A stretch of DNA of 33,825 nt from Desulfopila aestuarii DSM 18488 (GCA_945863875.1 CAMBBS010000045.1:1-33825), one strand, 5' to 3'; shown: positions 1 through 8,001, counted from the first letter of the stretch. Numbers and translations: made by a program. The notes: generated by a model from the sequence alone, not told the origin.

Positions 1-28
1 TTTTTTTTCTGACCAGCCGTTTACAATC

Positions 29-71
29 GTTCCGTTCCGTTATCCCTATAGGGTCGCGCTCGGAACGGAAC
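29..71. repeat. 11-bp inverted repeat enclosing a 10-bp palindrome
   Basis: GTTCCGTTCCG (29-39) is mirrored exactly by CGGAACGGAAC (61-71). Between them lies the palindrome CCCTATAGGG (44-53). A further hairpin, GGTGC-TTAT-GCACC, follows shortly after, around 86-99. No T-run sits where a terminator for the minus-strand reading frame would need it; the T-run at 1-8 lies on the other side. The structure overlaps the 3' end of the remnant gene, exactly where its homology fails. It could be the end of a mobile element or an extragenic palindrome; the identity is unknown. Confidence 0.5.
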
Positions 72-330
72 AGGTTGGTTGGTGCTTATGCACCTTCCAT
101 GACACGGAATTTACAACGTGGGAGGCTGCGGGGCGCGCAACGTAACAACCCTCAGTTTTAAAAGTTACAGAGGGCGGGCTCTGGGTGCATTGCGAACCAC
201 CCAATGCACTGTTCAGATAAGGAATGACCTCGGTAATATCTTGTTCAAGACTGGCAAGACCATTCACGCTTTGTGTGCCGGGTAGACAATGGTTGTTGAC
301 TATAGAAAGGATGTATCCATGTAAAAGCAT
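46..330 (-). pseudogene. Truncated small conserved protein (N-terminal part only)
   Basis: A 94-codon frame begins MLLHGYILSIVNNHCLPGTQ. Through about residue 62 (IPYLNSALGG, then PPSVTFK) it resembles, from memory, a small deltaproteobacterial family of about 105-115 residues linked to putative Fe-S domain proteins. Such proteins continue after the VTFK strand with a conserved stretch ending in an EADKI-WL-EIN-like helix. Here the sequence after residue 62 has no such character; it runs into inverted repeats and stops at a TAG. I infer that the 3' half was replaced or rearranged. No convincing ribosome-binding site precedes the ATG. The family assignment is tentative. Confidence 0.35.
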
Positions 331-600
331 AACAATATTAGTCTTGTAAGAGTTTTCAAGACAACTGACTTATTGAAATGTCGCATGTCAGTAATAGCAG
401 TCCATTATTTTTTTACACCTATTATTGTAAAGGTTTATTCTATTTTTTAAGCCATTTCTGACTCAAATCTATCAATGATAGATTAAACATGATAATTTTC
501 GATAGACAACTTCTAGTTGGAACATGTCGTTGTTGGCATATTTTGCCATGATTTTATTTTATTGCATAGAGTGTAACAAAATGTTTGTGAAGGATCTGGG
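331..600. other. AT-rich intergenic stretch, no gene seen
   Basis: This is 270 bp between the truncated gene and the end of wtpB. No credible reading frame or strong hairpin with a T-run was seen. It is strikingly AT-rich, as intergenic spacers are across the left third of the window. Confidence 0.5.
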
Positions 601-1371
601 TCAAGCCCTTTTTCGGTTGTTCAAGCCTCTAATCATCAGGAACGTGGTCAAAGAAACCGCGATCATTACAGCTGCCACCGGGGCGGAATAGGAAAGACCG
701 TAACTGTTGAAACGGTCGTATATGAGCACCGGCGCTATCATAGGGTGATAGGCGATAATTACCACGGCGCCAAACTCACCCAGCCCTCGACTCCACATCA
801 TCAACATACCATTAATGATATCTTTTTTCGCATTCGGCAGTACAACCCGGAAAAAAACTGAAAAACGTCCGGCTCCTAAAGTACGCGCCACATTTTCCAA
901 CTTAGGATCGACATTTTTGAACCCCTCTTTGGCACCGTTGATGAGAAATGGGGAGGAGAGGAACATCATGGCAATCATGATACCAGCCTCAGTGTCGATA
1001 AATTGAATCCCCACGAAGTCGAAAAAACTCTTCATGACTCCGCGGTTAAAAGCCATCAGCAGGGCAATGCCGGCTGCCGTGTGAGGGATCATAACCGGTA
1101 TATCAATAATGCTTTCTATGATCGATTTGCCTCTGAAATTATTACGAGCAATCAGGTAAGCAAGAGGCAAGCCAGTAAAAAGGATCAGGCAAGTGCCGAG
1201 AAAGGAGATTTTCATGGTCAACAGGACAGAGCGAATGATCTCCGCATCAAGGAATGAACTCATCAAACCGTTCCAGCCAACACCGCTAAAAAGGCCAACC
1301 AATGGAATGATGATAAACAGCAGAACAAATGTCGAGAGAATGAAAAAGGTAATATTAAACAGATGCTTCAT
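601..1371 (-). CDS. wtpB: Tungstate/molybdate ABC transporter permease (WtpB-like)
   Basis: Inner-membrane permease of an oxyanion ABC importer, 256 residues. It has several hydrophobic helices (for example residues 8-30, 50-75, 90-108, 128-148 and 232-250). The cytoplasmic coupling loop for the ATPase is visible as the EGFKNVDPKLENVARTLGAG stretch, a typical binding-protein-dependent permease EAA-type loop. The ATG at 1371 is preferred over the TTG one codon upstream. The start overlaps the end of the ATPase gene by 17 bp, showing translational coupling in the order wtpA-wtpC-wtpB. Because WtpA is clearly of the Wtp family, tungstate (and molybdate) is the likely substrate. Specificity cannot be read from the permease itself. 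Confidence 0.8.
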   Translation of the reverse strand: MKHLFNITFFILSTFVLLFIIIPLVGLFSGVGWNGLMSSFLDAEIIRSVLLTMKISFLGTCLILFTGLPLAYLIARNNFRGKSIIESIIDIPVMIPHTAAGIALLMAFNRGVMKSFFDFVGIQFIDTEAGIMIAMMFLSSPFLINGAKEGFKNVDPKLENVARTLGAGRFSVFFRVVLPNAKKDIINGMLMMWSRGLGEFGAVVIIAYHPMIAPVLIYDRFNSYGLSYSAPVAAVMIAVSLTTFLMIRGLNNRKRA

Positions 1372-2362
1372 CAAAATTCTCGGACGCTTGGAAGCGGGTG
1401 ACGGCAGAATGGGTAAAACTCAGATGAAGTGAAGCACCAACCTGGATAATAGCGGGATCGTAGATCTGCTTGGCGATTTTCACAAAGACCGGACAACCGT
1501 CCACATCGAAAATCAGCTTAAAATAATCCGTATCTTCTCTTATCTCTATACAATTGCCGCTGATATTGTGATCCCTTTCCAGGGCATGGCTGCTGATGTT
1601 GATCAGTGTCGGGTTCAATGAAAAATAGTGCCCTTCAGGATCAGATTCGATCAGTCTATCAGGGAGAATGTTCTTAAAACCAAGAAACCTGGCAATGGGA
1701 ATTGTGTCCGGATGCTGGAGAACCTTTTGAACCGGCCCCTGTTGAACCAGTTTCCCATTCATCATGATACCTATCTTATCCGCCAGATAAGCAGCTTCGC
1801 GAAAATTATGAGTCACATGAACAACAGTGATGTGAAAACGGTGATTGAGGCCTCTCAGATTCTCCATGATGGTATTTCTAAAGCTGGGATCAATAGCGCT
1901 GAGAGGTTCGTCCAGAAGCAGGATATTGGGACGGGAATAGATTGCCCTGGCTAGTGCTACCCGCTGTTTTTCGCCACCGCTCAGGTAGCGAATATTACGA
2001 TGAAGAAGGTTTTCAAGATCAAGAAAATCGATCAGTTCATCCCATTGAGAATTTATCGATTGTTTCTGATAACGGTCGGAAAAACGAATGTTTTTGACAA
2101 CCGACAGATGGGGGAAAAGGGCAAAGTCCTGGTAAACAAAACCGATTTTCCGTTTCTCCGGCGGGAGATCTGTGATATCACGTTTGTGGTAAAAAACAGT
2201 ACCTGCATGTTTGTGGAGACCGGCAATCGTTTCCAGTAATAAGGTTTTACCACTGCCGGTTCTCCCGAGAATAACAAAATAATCTCGATCCTTCACATCG
2301 AAGGAGACCTTTTTTAAGGTGAACGATCCTTTTTGAAGATGTATGTTGCGTAGCGACAGCAT
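1355..2362 (-). CDS. wtpC: Tungstate/molybdate ABC transporter ATP-binding protein (WtpC/ModC-like)
   Basis: ATPase of the importer, 335 residues. Walker A is GRTGSGKT (33-40), a Q-loop glutamine follows at about 78, the signature LSGGE spans about 127-131, and Walker B is ILLLDEP (about 147-153). A C-terminal extension of about 100 residues after the nucleotide-binding domain fits the regulatory TOBE/Mop-type domain found in ModC and WtpC, where oxyanion binding can inhibit transport. Its ATG overlaps the TGA of wtpA by one base (TGATG), so the two are translationally coupled. Family membership is firm; the exact substrate follows from WtpA. Confidence 0.85.
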   Translation of the reverse strand: MLSLRNIHLQKGSFTLKKVSFDVKDRDYFVILGRTGSGKTLLLETIAGLHKHAGTVFYHKRDITDLPPEKRKIGFVYQDFALFPHLSVVKNIRFSDRYQKQSINSQWDELIDFLDLENLLHRNIRYLSGGEKQRVALARAIYSRPNILLLDEPLSAIDPSFRNTIMENLRGLNHRFHITVVHVTHNFREAAYLADKIGIMMNGKLVQQGPVQKVLQHPDTIPIARFLGFKNILPDRLIESDPEGHYFSLNPTLINISSHALERDHNISGNCIEIREDTDYFKLIFDVDGCPVFVKIAKQIYDPAIIQVGASLHLSFTHSAVTRFQASENFDEASV

Positions 2363-3312
2363 CAGTTCAGGATAGAAGGATCTCCGGTGATAACAGCTGG
2401 AGCAATAACACCCTGACCGTTCTTCTCCATTATCTTTTGTCCCTGCTCAGAAAGGATATATTTAACAAACAGAACAGCGCCTTTTTTATTCACAGGTGAA
2501 TTGTTGTTCTCAGCCACGGTGATGCCGTAAACCATGGGGTCGCCTTTTTGGGTGATCCACTCACCCGGTTTTTTACCATTGATCTGGAAAGTAGCTTTTT
2601 GGTACTGATCAGCAAATTTGGCACTTTTCAGCGATACTTCTTCCGGCAATTCCAGATACCTCAGGTGGTGCTGTTCCGCGACCGACTTGTAGATGTACAG
2701 ATAATCGTACATGCCGGCTTCAATCAGTCCGAGAAGGTCAGTTTCCTTCGGCCGTACAATAACCTTGTTTTTGTCCTCTTCACCATTTTGGTAGGAATCA
2801 CCGTAGCCGAACAGTTTGTCAAACAGACCAGGCGTATTGTAATAGCTCTCAGCTAGTTTGGTGACCAGCATTGAACGGTATCCACAGGGATCCATGTTGG
2901 GATCGGAATGACCTACCTTCACGCCCTCTTTCAGAAAAATCTGCGTCCAGTTCTCAACTGTAATCTGGTCAGCATATTTTGCTTTGTCGGTAAATGCTAT
3001 GACCATTTCATTGGTGGCAAACTGAGCGTTGAATTTAGCATGGTTAGGGATCATCAAGTTGTCGATTACCTTGTAATCAGCACTGGCCATGACATCCGCA
3101 GGCTTATTAATATCTGTAATTTTTCTGGCGGCGGCTCGGCTGCCGGAGGCTTCTCGCTGAACATCGTACTGCGGGTATTTGGCTTCAAAGGTTTTCTCAA
3201 TTTCGTCAAAGGGAACAGACAGGCTGCCGGCATGGAAAACGACAACCTTCTCTTTGGCATGGGCGGTGCTAGCCAATGCTAACATCATCAACACAATCAC
3301 GATTTTTTTCAT
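2362..3312 (-). CDS. wtpA: Tungstate/molybdate-binding periplasmic protein WtpA
   Basis: Extracytoplasmic solute-binding protein, 316 residues. A Sec signal peptide occupies residues 1-19 (MKKIVIVLMMLALASTAHA, cleavage after AHA). The mature protein opens with VVFHAGSLSVPFDEIEKTF and continues with QREASGSRAAARKITD and ADVMASADYKVID, the pattern of the Wtp family first described in archaea, which binds tungstate and molybdate with high affinity. Several residues of that anion site (Ser in AGSLS, Ser in ASGS, the later acidic cluster) are visible. A purine-rich ribosome-binding site (GGGAGAGAAGAG) precedes the ATG. It heads a wtpA-wtpC-wtpB operon. WtpA-type binding proteins differ from the TupA and ModA encoded nearby, so the locus carries three families for similar ligands. 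Confidence 0.88.
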   Translation of the reverse strand: MKKIVIVLMMLALASTAHAKEKVVVFHAGSLSVPFDEIEKTFEAKYPQYDVQREASGSRAAARKITDINKPADVMASADYKVIDNLMIPNHAKFNAQFATNEMVIAFTDKAKYADQITVENWTQIFLKEGVKVGHSDPNMDPCGYRSMLVTKLAESYYNTPGLFDKLFGYGDSYQNGEEDKNKVIVRPKETDLLGLIEAGMYDYLYIYKSVAEQHHLRYLELPEEVSLKSAKFADQYQKATFQINGKKPGEWITQKGDPMVYGITVAENNNSPVNKKGAVLFVKYILSEQGQKIMEKNGQGVIAPAVITGDPSILN

Positions 3313-3794
3313 CTCTTCTCTCCCGGTAACATAGTTTGTTCAGTCATAACAGAAAGATATACCTAGACAACAGAAAACTACAGTCGCGCAGAATTCTTTA
3401 AAGAATTGACTGAGCCGACTCATTTATTTTACAGGCTTATGGCTATCCGACAAATTTCTTTCAACATAGCACTACTTCTTATACACACCTCTGGTTTTCG
3501 GCAAAACGACCATAAAAGACATGAAGCAACACTCTTAGAAAAGATATCAAAGAGGCGTGGGCATCCGCTTTATATCGCCAGAATAAGGTGAGTTCTGGAG
3601 TTTCAAGATGAAGGTTAACCTATGAGGCGTTTTTCCAATTGAATCATGCCAATGACTTTATATTTACCGAACAACCTGTCCCAGTTATCTTTTTGAAAAT
3701 ATTATCAGCTTTTTCATCTAGTTCTGTATTTCACTGCCCCGGGAAAGACCACGCCCTTTAGGGTAGCGAAAACGCTACTTACTGCTGGCAATAC
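3313..3794. other. Spacer between tupA and wtpA (wtpA leader)
   Basis: About 480 bp with no credible gene; the short plus-strand frame at 3406-3591 has no ribosome-binding site or recognisable protein character. It contains the hairpin at 3763-3778 and one copy of AAAACGACCA (3503-3512), which also occurs upstream of the storage-protein operon. wtpA expression is presumably controlled here. Confidence 0.5.
3763..3778. repeat. Hairpin GTAGCG-AAAA-CGCTAC with adjacent CCCTTTAGGG
   Basis: A perfect 6-bp stem with a 4-base loop, preceded by CCCTTTAGGGT (about 3754-3764). The adjoining stretch resembles CCCTATAGGGTCGCG at 44-58 (13 of 15 bases by eye). It lies just downstream of tupA on the minus strand but has no T-run, so a rho-independent terminator is doubtful. 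A REP-like extragenic palindrome is an alternative. Confidence 0.4.
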
Positions 3795-3828
3795 TTAGTG
3801 CACGTACTGCTTTGCATATTCTGCGTCG

Positions 3829-4653
3829 TTATACATGGGCTGGCCGTATAAGTTTTTGCCGCACGTAAGTGCCGATTATCGTCTGACCTTCAGGGGAACC
3901 GATAAAATCTATAAATTTCGATGCGGCGGGTTGACCGTCGGTAGCACCTACCGGTTGACACAGGCCGTGGTAGGTATTTATGAGGACTGGATCACCTTTA
4001 AAAAGGATTTCCAGGGCTGTCATCACTTTCTGACCAGCAACCCAAGTGGATGAATCTGTCATAAAATATCCTTTTAGATCGTTTGCTTTCTTCAAGGTTG
4101 CCATCATGAAATCTTTGGTAATGATGTACCATTCACCTTCGGGACTTAATCCGGCAGTTTTCCAGATAGCCAGCTCTTTTTTATTGGTGCCGGAATTATC
4201 TCCACGGGAGAGAAAATATGATTTATGCGCAGCAATTTTCGCGTAGGCTTCAGCTGCCGAAGTTGTATCGGCAATACCTGCAGGGTCATCTTTGGGGCCT
4301 ACGATATAGAATTCATTCGATCCAATGAGCGTGCGCTTAATCGCCCACCCCTCTGTTATTGCCTGTTTTTCCGCTGCCGGGGCGTGAACAAGTATTAGGT
4401 CAACTTTCTTCTCCTGTAAAAGTTTGAGTGATTTTCCTGATCCTGCTTTTTTCCAGCACATTGTTGTGCCATTGATGCTGTTAAACTCATCGGCCAATTT
4501 CTCAAGCAATCCTAGTTCACCAGGGCTTCCGGTTGCCAGTGTAAAAAGGTTATCACCATTGCCATAGACTGCCGTGCAGTCATCCCCAGCATAAGCTGTC
4601 TGTGCTAATGCTAAACAAAGCACCACTGCCCCAAGTATCTTCCTGAATTTCAT
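3829..4653 (-). CDS. tupA: TupA-like tungstate-binding periplasmic protein, C-terminus frameshifted
   Basis: Solute-binding protein of the TupA family, 274 residues as read. The signal peptide is residues 1-22 (ending AQTAYA). TupA hallmarks are the LATGSPGELGLLEKLADEF start, the KVDLILVHAPAAEKQ segment and the FYIVGPKDDPAG segment. A good ribosome-binding site (AAGGAGATGAG) precedes the ATG. No tupB or tupC lies beside it. The last codons look wrong: after GTY the frame reads VRQKLIRPAHV-stop, whereas one base over it reads GKNLYGQPMYNDAEYAKQY and ends at 3795, which is what I expect at a TupA C-terminus. A single-base insertion near 3858 is therefore likely, losing about 20 native residues. 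Whether the protein still functions is uncertain. Confidence 0.8.
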   Translation of the reverse strand: MKFRKILGAVVLCLALAQTAYAGDDCTAVYGNGDNLFTLATGSPGELGLLEKLADEFNSINGTTMCWKKAGSGKSLKLLQEKKVDLILVHAPAAEKQAITEGWAIKRTLIGSNEFYIVGPKDDPAGIADTTSAAEAYAKIAAHKSYFLSRGDNSGTNKKELAIWKTAGLSPEGEWYIITKDFMMATLKKANDLKGYFMTDSSTWVAGQKVMTALEILFKGDPVLINTYHGLCQPVGATDGQPAASKFIDFIGSPEGQTIIGTYVRQKLIRPAHV

Positions 4654-4704
4654 CTCATCTCCTTAACATTGTTACTTAAATGAATTTCCGCCTTTTTTTG
4701 AATC

Positions 4705-4736
4705 CAATATGACGTATCCTACTGCAATACATATTG
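4705..4736. promoter_or_regulatory. Inverted repeat upstream of tupA
   Basis: CAATATG (4705-4711) and CATATTG (4730-4736) form an inverted repeat about 50 bp upstream of the tupA start, with partly matching inner bases (GTAT/ATAC). Position and symmetry would suit an operator for an oxyanion-responsive regulator, but it matches no motif I know. Confidence 0.3.
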
Positions 4737-4965
4737 TTTTCAATCGTTAGCTTCAAAAAGCCCAAAGAATGACAGGAACTTACCTGTAAAAGAAAAGAAC
4801 CAGATATCGTTTGAGGTAATCAGGGGTATCTTGTTACTGAGTTATTTTTTTGGTGTTTTCAAATAATTATGCAATTCTGATGAGTTACAAGGTAATATTT
4901 CTGTTATGCACTATTTAGATTACGATTTTTGAAAAATATGTCCAGTTTGCAATCACTATAAATTT

Positions 4966-5005
4966 GCCTTGTACAAGGCACCATTTTGGCGGCTCGCTTC
5001 CGCCA
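4966..5005. repeat. Two adjacent palindromes (possible REP-like element)
   Basis: GCCTTGTACAAGGC (4966-4979) is a perfect 14-bp palindrome. Eight bases later TGGCGG (4987-4992) pairs with CCGCCA (5000-5005). The GC-rich second hairpin stands out in an AT-rich spacer. There is no T-run on either side, so a terminator is unlikely. Confidence 0.45.
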
Positions 5006-5203
5006 TTAAGTGGAAGGTTTGGTATTCACTATTGACGATCGACATCATCTTTTCATTTGATAATTTTTACTGAGACTTCATTGATTTTATCATGGTAAAG
5101 TATGGCATTTTGAATCTTCTAGGTATATGATATTACAATGATATAGTAAATCCCAACCGAAAATTGTGATCACAGAATAAATCATTATTTCAGGAGAAGT
5201 CTC

Positions 5204-5514
5204 ATGACAAAAACAGAACTCGTAGCAAAAAATTGCAAAAGACGCAGATTCAAGCTCAAAAAGCACTCAACAGTTTTATCGAAACGACCACTGCTGCTAT
5301 CAAAGCTGGCGACAAGGTTGCACTCGTCGGTTTCGGTACATTCAATGCAGTAAATCGTGCAGCTCATATCGGCAGGAATCCTCAGACCGGAAAAGAACTT
5401 AAAATAGCTGCAAAGACCAACGGAAAATTCACCCCAGGAAAAGCTCTCAAGGATTTGAAAGCAAAACCTGTCAAAGCGACACCGAAAGCAAAGATTAAAG
5501 CTAAAAAGAAATAG
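5204..5514 (+). CDS. HU-family DNA-binding protein with disrupted N-terminus
   Basis: Nucleoid-associated DNA-bending protein of the HU/IHF family. From 5233 (a TTG codon) an open frame carries the HU core: QAQKALNSFIETTTAAIKAG, then the VALVGFGTF strand and the GRNPQTGKELKI DNA-binding arm. It ends with a lysine/alanine-rich tail (KAKIKAKKK), as in some long HU variants. The natural start is almost certainly ATG 5204, which has an AGGAG ribosome-binding site and codes MTKTELVAK. That frame is lost twice: at the A6 run (5227-5232, one A too many; removing it gives KIAKDAD) and again near the GATTC at about 5247-5251. Either the gene is broken, the 5' end is misassembled, or the TTG start is used to give a protein lacking its first helix. 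Confidence 0.75.
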
Positions 5515-5599
5515 AACTGCAGGAACGGGTTTGAAGTTAAATGCAGTGAAAGTGTATGCTCTCGCTTAAATCATTCCATTTTGGTTTTGCAGGGTAAAA

Positions 5600-5633
5600 T
5601 ATGATTTATATTGTCATGACAATATAAATCATA
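5600..5633. repeat. Perfect 34-bp palindrome between convergent genes
   Basis: TATGATTTATATTGTCA (5600-5616) is followed immediately by its exact reverse complement (5617-5633), with no loop. It lies between the convergent HU-like gene and the DCC-family pseudogene and overlaps the original stop of the latter. A loop-free AT-rich palindrome is unusual for a terminator; a dimeric regulator site or a cruciform is possible. Confidence 0.75.
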
Positions 5634-6034
5634 AGAATCTATCCTTTATATTTTTATCAGGAAGCAGACACTGATTTTTCCTGCCAAACCACCGACACCT
5701 ATTTTTTGAAATTATTGAATAAACTAGATCTCTGACAGGCTTTGGTATAAATTTAATAAACATGCAGGAATCTCTATAGTCAATTGAGATCCTTCACTAT
5801 TTCTACAGTAGCACCGCTCTTGACATACACGTGGTCATTTTTTAGTAAAATAACGGAGCCATCTTTGAAAGTATCGACACCATGCAAACGCTGAAGTTCC
5901 TTCCCTTTATCCGATTGGGCTGATACAAATTTAAACTTCGCTTTACGGTCATTTTCGACGATAAATTTTACAGAATACTCACAAATATTGCATACACCGT
6001 CAAAAATAATAAGTGTTTGATCTGTCGTCTCCAT
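5629..6034 (-). pseudogene. DCC-family thiol-disulfide oxidoreductase, inactivated
   Basis: The N-terminal 84 codons (5780-6034) carry the family signature DGVCNIC (residues 12-18) and a long conserved stretch to VEIVKDLN, then a TGA. Reading on without regard to stops gives LN-TGA-L-TAG-RFLHVY. Changing TGA to GGA and TAG to TGG restores the expected LNGLWRFLHVY. A one-base frameshift follows near 5755. The next frame then gives the family C-terminus, FIKFIPKPVRDLVYSIIS then RCRWFGRKNQC and PDKNIKDRFL, ending at 5629. Two nonsense changes plus a frameshift in one short gene indicate true decay. Family members are about 130 residues with an N-terminal CxxC, proposed to handle thiols. Confidence 0.85.
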
Positions 6035-6294
6035 CTATATTGCTCCAAAGCATACCTTCATCAAACAGTTTGAAGAAAAGAGATATGGACAATCTCAACC
6101 TTCAGAATGCCCTATTTCGGGTGGGATAACAAGGCAAGTTCTTATATGAACTGAATGAGGAATAAGGTCGACTTACTTTCCATTTGAAGGAGCTAAGGTT
6201 GCCAATAGCTTTGTATGGTTGTAAGATGTCATGTCGTATTATTAGATTGGAAATATGACGAAGCAACTACATCAGGACAACAACAGGATTGAAC

Positions 6295-6935
6295 ATGGAA
6301 TCGTCCTCTTATTGGTTATTGTTTTTATCTGCAGCCATTATGATAAATATCACACCTGGTCCGGATATGATCTACATCCTCTCCAGGACAATAGCTCAAG
6401 GACGAAAGATTGGGATTGCATCATCTTTTGGGGTATGCAGTGGATCTTTTGTACATATTTTTGCAGCAGCATTTGGCCTGTCAGCGATCATTGCAACCTC
6501 AGCCATGGCCTTCGGTGTTGTTACGTATGTCGGTGCAGCATATCTTTTTTATCTGGGGATACAGGCATTACGGTCGAAAGGAATTTCTTTTGATATTCCT
6601 GGTAAAAAACAGGTACACTCAACATTCTGGAAGGCCTTCAGACAAGGGGCGTTGATCGATATTCTAAACCCAAAAGTTGCCATTTTTTTATGGCCTTTTT
6701 ACCGCAATTTGTTCGTCCGGAACTGGGACACGCACCGGCTCAGATTCTTGTACTCGGATTTCTCGTAAATTTAGTTGGGGTGGTAATTGAATCTGTTCTC
6801 GTTTTAACTGCTGCTCGAACAACGATTTTTTTTCGCAAAAACAGTCAATTCTCTACCTTGCTTAACCGAGTTTCAGGCTCTATGTTTATTTACCTGGGGA
6901 TTCGCTTAACCTTAGTTGAGAATCACACGAATTAG
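6295..6935 (+). pseudogene. LysE/RhtB-family exporter, frameshifted at a T run
   Basis: A membrane exporter of amino acids or related small molecules, about 210 residues when repaired. The first part opens with MESSSYWLLFLSAAIMINIT, then PGPDMIYILSRTIAQGRK, the RhtB signature NxxPGPD region, and runs to NPKVAIF. At the T7 run near 6682-6688 the frame is lost. With one more T the reading continues FFMAFLPQFVRP and through two more hydrophobic segments to the stop at 6935 (LTLVENHTN). As written the protein stops at 6768 without its C-terminal helices. ATG 6295 is preferred to the TTG at 6289; ACAGGA stands just upstream. A sequencing error in the homopolymer is possible, but other genes nearby carry nonsense changes. 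Confidence 0.85.
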
Positions 6936-7254
6936 TACAGCATAGGTTGCCATTTCAAAGATCTGTACAAATCACGAGCTATATACTTTTCGCCCAAATC
7001 GGTTGTAAGACATTCAACCGGCTTTTTCCCCAGTGGCCTCCGGAAACATCTGGTTAATACTCATATATAAGATATTTTTGCTCAAAGGCAACCGGACAAA
7101 GGCATCCTAAATTTTTCTGCCTACGTTTCCGGGTTATGGAATATTCCTATGCGCTCATTGGTGTAAAACTCAATCAGTTCCTCTTGTGGCAAACAATCGA
7201 AATGAAAACATTTTTATCCGTTTTATCTGATAGAAAATATTGATTATCGTTCTT
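6936..7254. other. Intergenic, no gene seen
   Basis: About 320 bp between the convergent exporter remnant and the TiaS-like gene. I see no credible coding frame and no clear terminator hairpin. Confidence 0.45.
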
Positions 7255-8001
7255 TCAAAACCGTTTTACCTCTTTTTTACTGAGTGTGGTCCACATTGCA
7301 CCATTCATAGCATCGGTAAGCCTGGCGACAGGTATAACCTGGGCTCCACCAAGCAGGACGGTTTTGACGGTATCTTCGGCAAAGATAACGAGGGCATCTT
7401 TTGCAAGCAGGTCTCCATCAACATCGATCACGGAATCGACGTGGTCGTGTGCACACATATCGGCATAGGTGGATGTTTCACCAGCTTTCCCAAAGTGATA
7501 CCAACCTCTGAATCTACCGTCATTTCCCTGGAGCCTTAGACCGATAGCAGCCAGGGCACCAATGACACCGCCTCCAGTACCTCCGTGTTCGGATAGATGC
7601 ACACCAAGCTGGTTTGCCAGACCGTAGGCATCCTGTTTTGTCAGAATGCTTTTTTTTGCAGTGAGGCCAAATGCTATCAGCGTCTCCGTGTCCAACCGAG
7701 AATCGGCAACAGCCACACAGAGTCCAGGATCAGAACCCACTGCCGATTCCTTTTTCAGGAATTCCTCGCTGAAACGAATAATCGTATCCACATGTGCCTC
7801 ATCGGTTGAAGCAAAAAAACACATGGCGCTGTTGTGTGAAGTATAAGGAATATCCGCATGGACATAGAGCTGGTGGCGGGTAATGTTTGAACATTCAGCC
7901 AACCCAAGGTCCTGCAGCTCCTCAGCAAGTTTCTCCGCAGCTTGCCCGGATCCCGGGCTATCAAGATTGTCCGTATCATCTATGCTTATCAGAATTTTCA
8001 T
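7255..8001 (-). CDS. TiaS-like 'IDDTD' protein of unknown function
   Basis: 248 residues. The N-terminus MKILISIDDTDNLDSPGSG is the nucleotide-binding motif of the family that includes archaeal TiaS (tRNA-Ile2 agmatinylcytidine synthetase). Bacterial relatives lack the RNA-binding C-terminal domains and have no agreed role. Further conserved-looking segments are TRHQLYVHADIPYTSHNSAM and HGGTGGGVIGALAAIGLR (about residues 138-155). ATG 8001 was chosen because GAGGAATACTTC gives a ribosome-binding site and the upstream codons look unlike protein. It stands alone, divergent from the storage-protein operon. Given its neighbours a link to Mo/W metabolism can be imagined, but the sequence does not show it. 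Confidence 0.7.
   Translation of the reverse strand: MKILISIDDTDNLDSPGSGQAAEKLAEELQDLGLAECSNITRHQLYVHADIPYTSHNSAMCFFASTDEAHVDTIIRFSEEFLKKESAVGSDPGLCVAVADSRLDTETLIAFGLTAKKSILTKQDAYGLANQLGVHLSEHGGTGGGVIGALAAIGLRLQGNDGRFRGWYHFGKAGETSTYADMCAHDHVDSVIDVDGDLLAKDALVIFAEDTVKTVLLGGAQVIPVARLTDAMNGAMWTTLSKKEVKRF

Larger units (their letters stand above)
4654..5203. other. Intergenic region between divergent tupA and the HU-like gene
   Basis: About 550 bp of AT-rich sequence with no credible gene. It must hold both divergent promoters. Besides the inverted repeat at 4705-4736 it contains two neighbouring palindromes, described separately at 4966-5005. Confidence 0.5.

Noticed and set aside
3720-3800. Molybdenum-cofactor riboswitch in the wtpA leader
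   Set aside because: A hairpin is present but I could not fit the conserved multi-stem Moco motif, and the element lies over 400 bp from wtpA.
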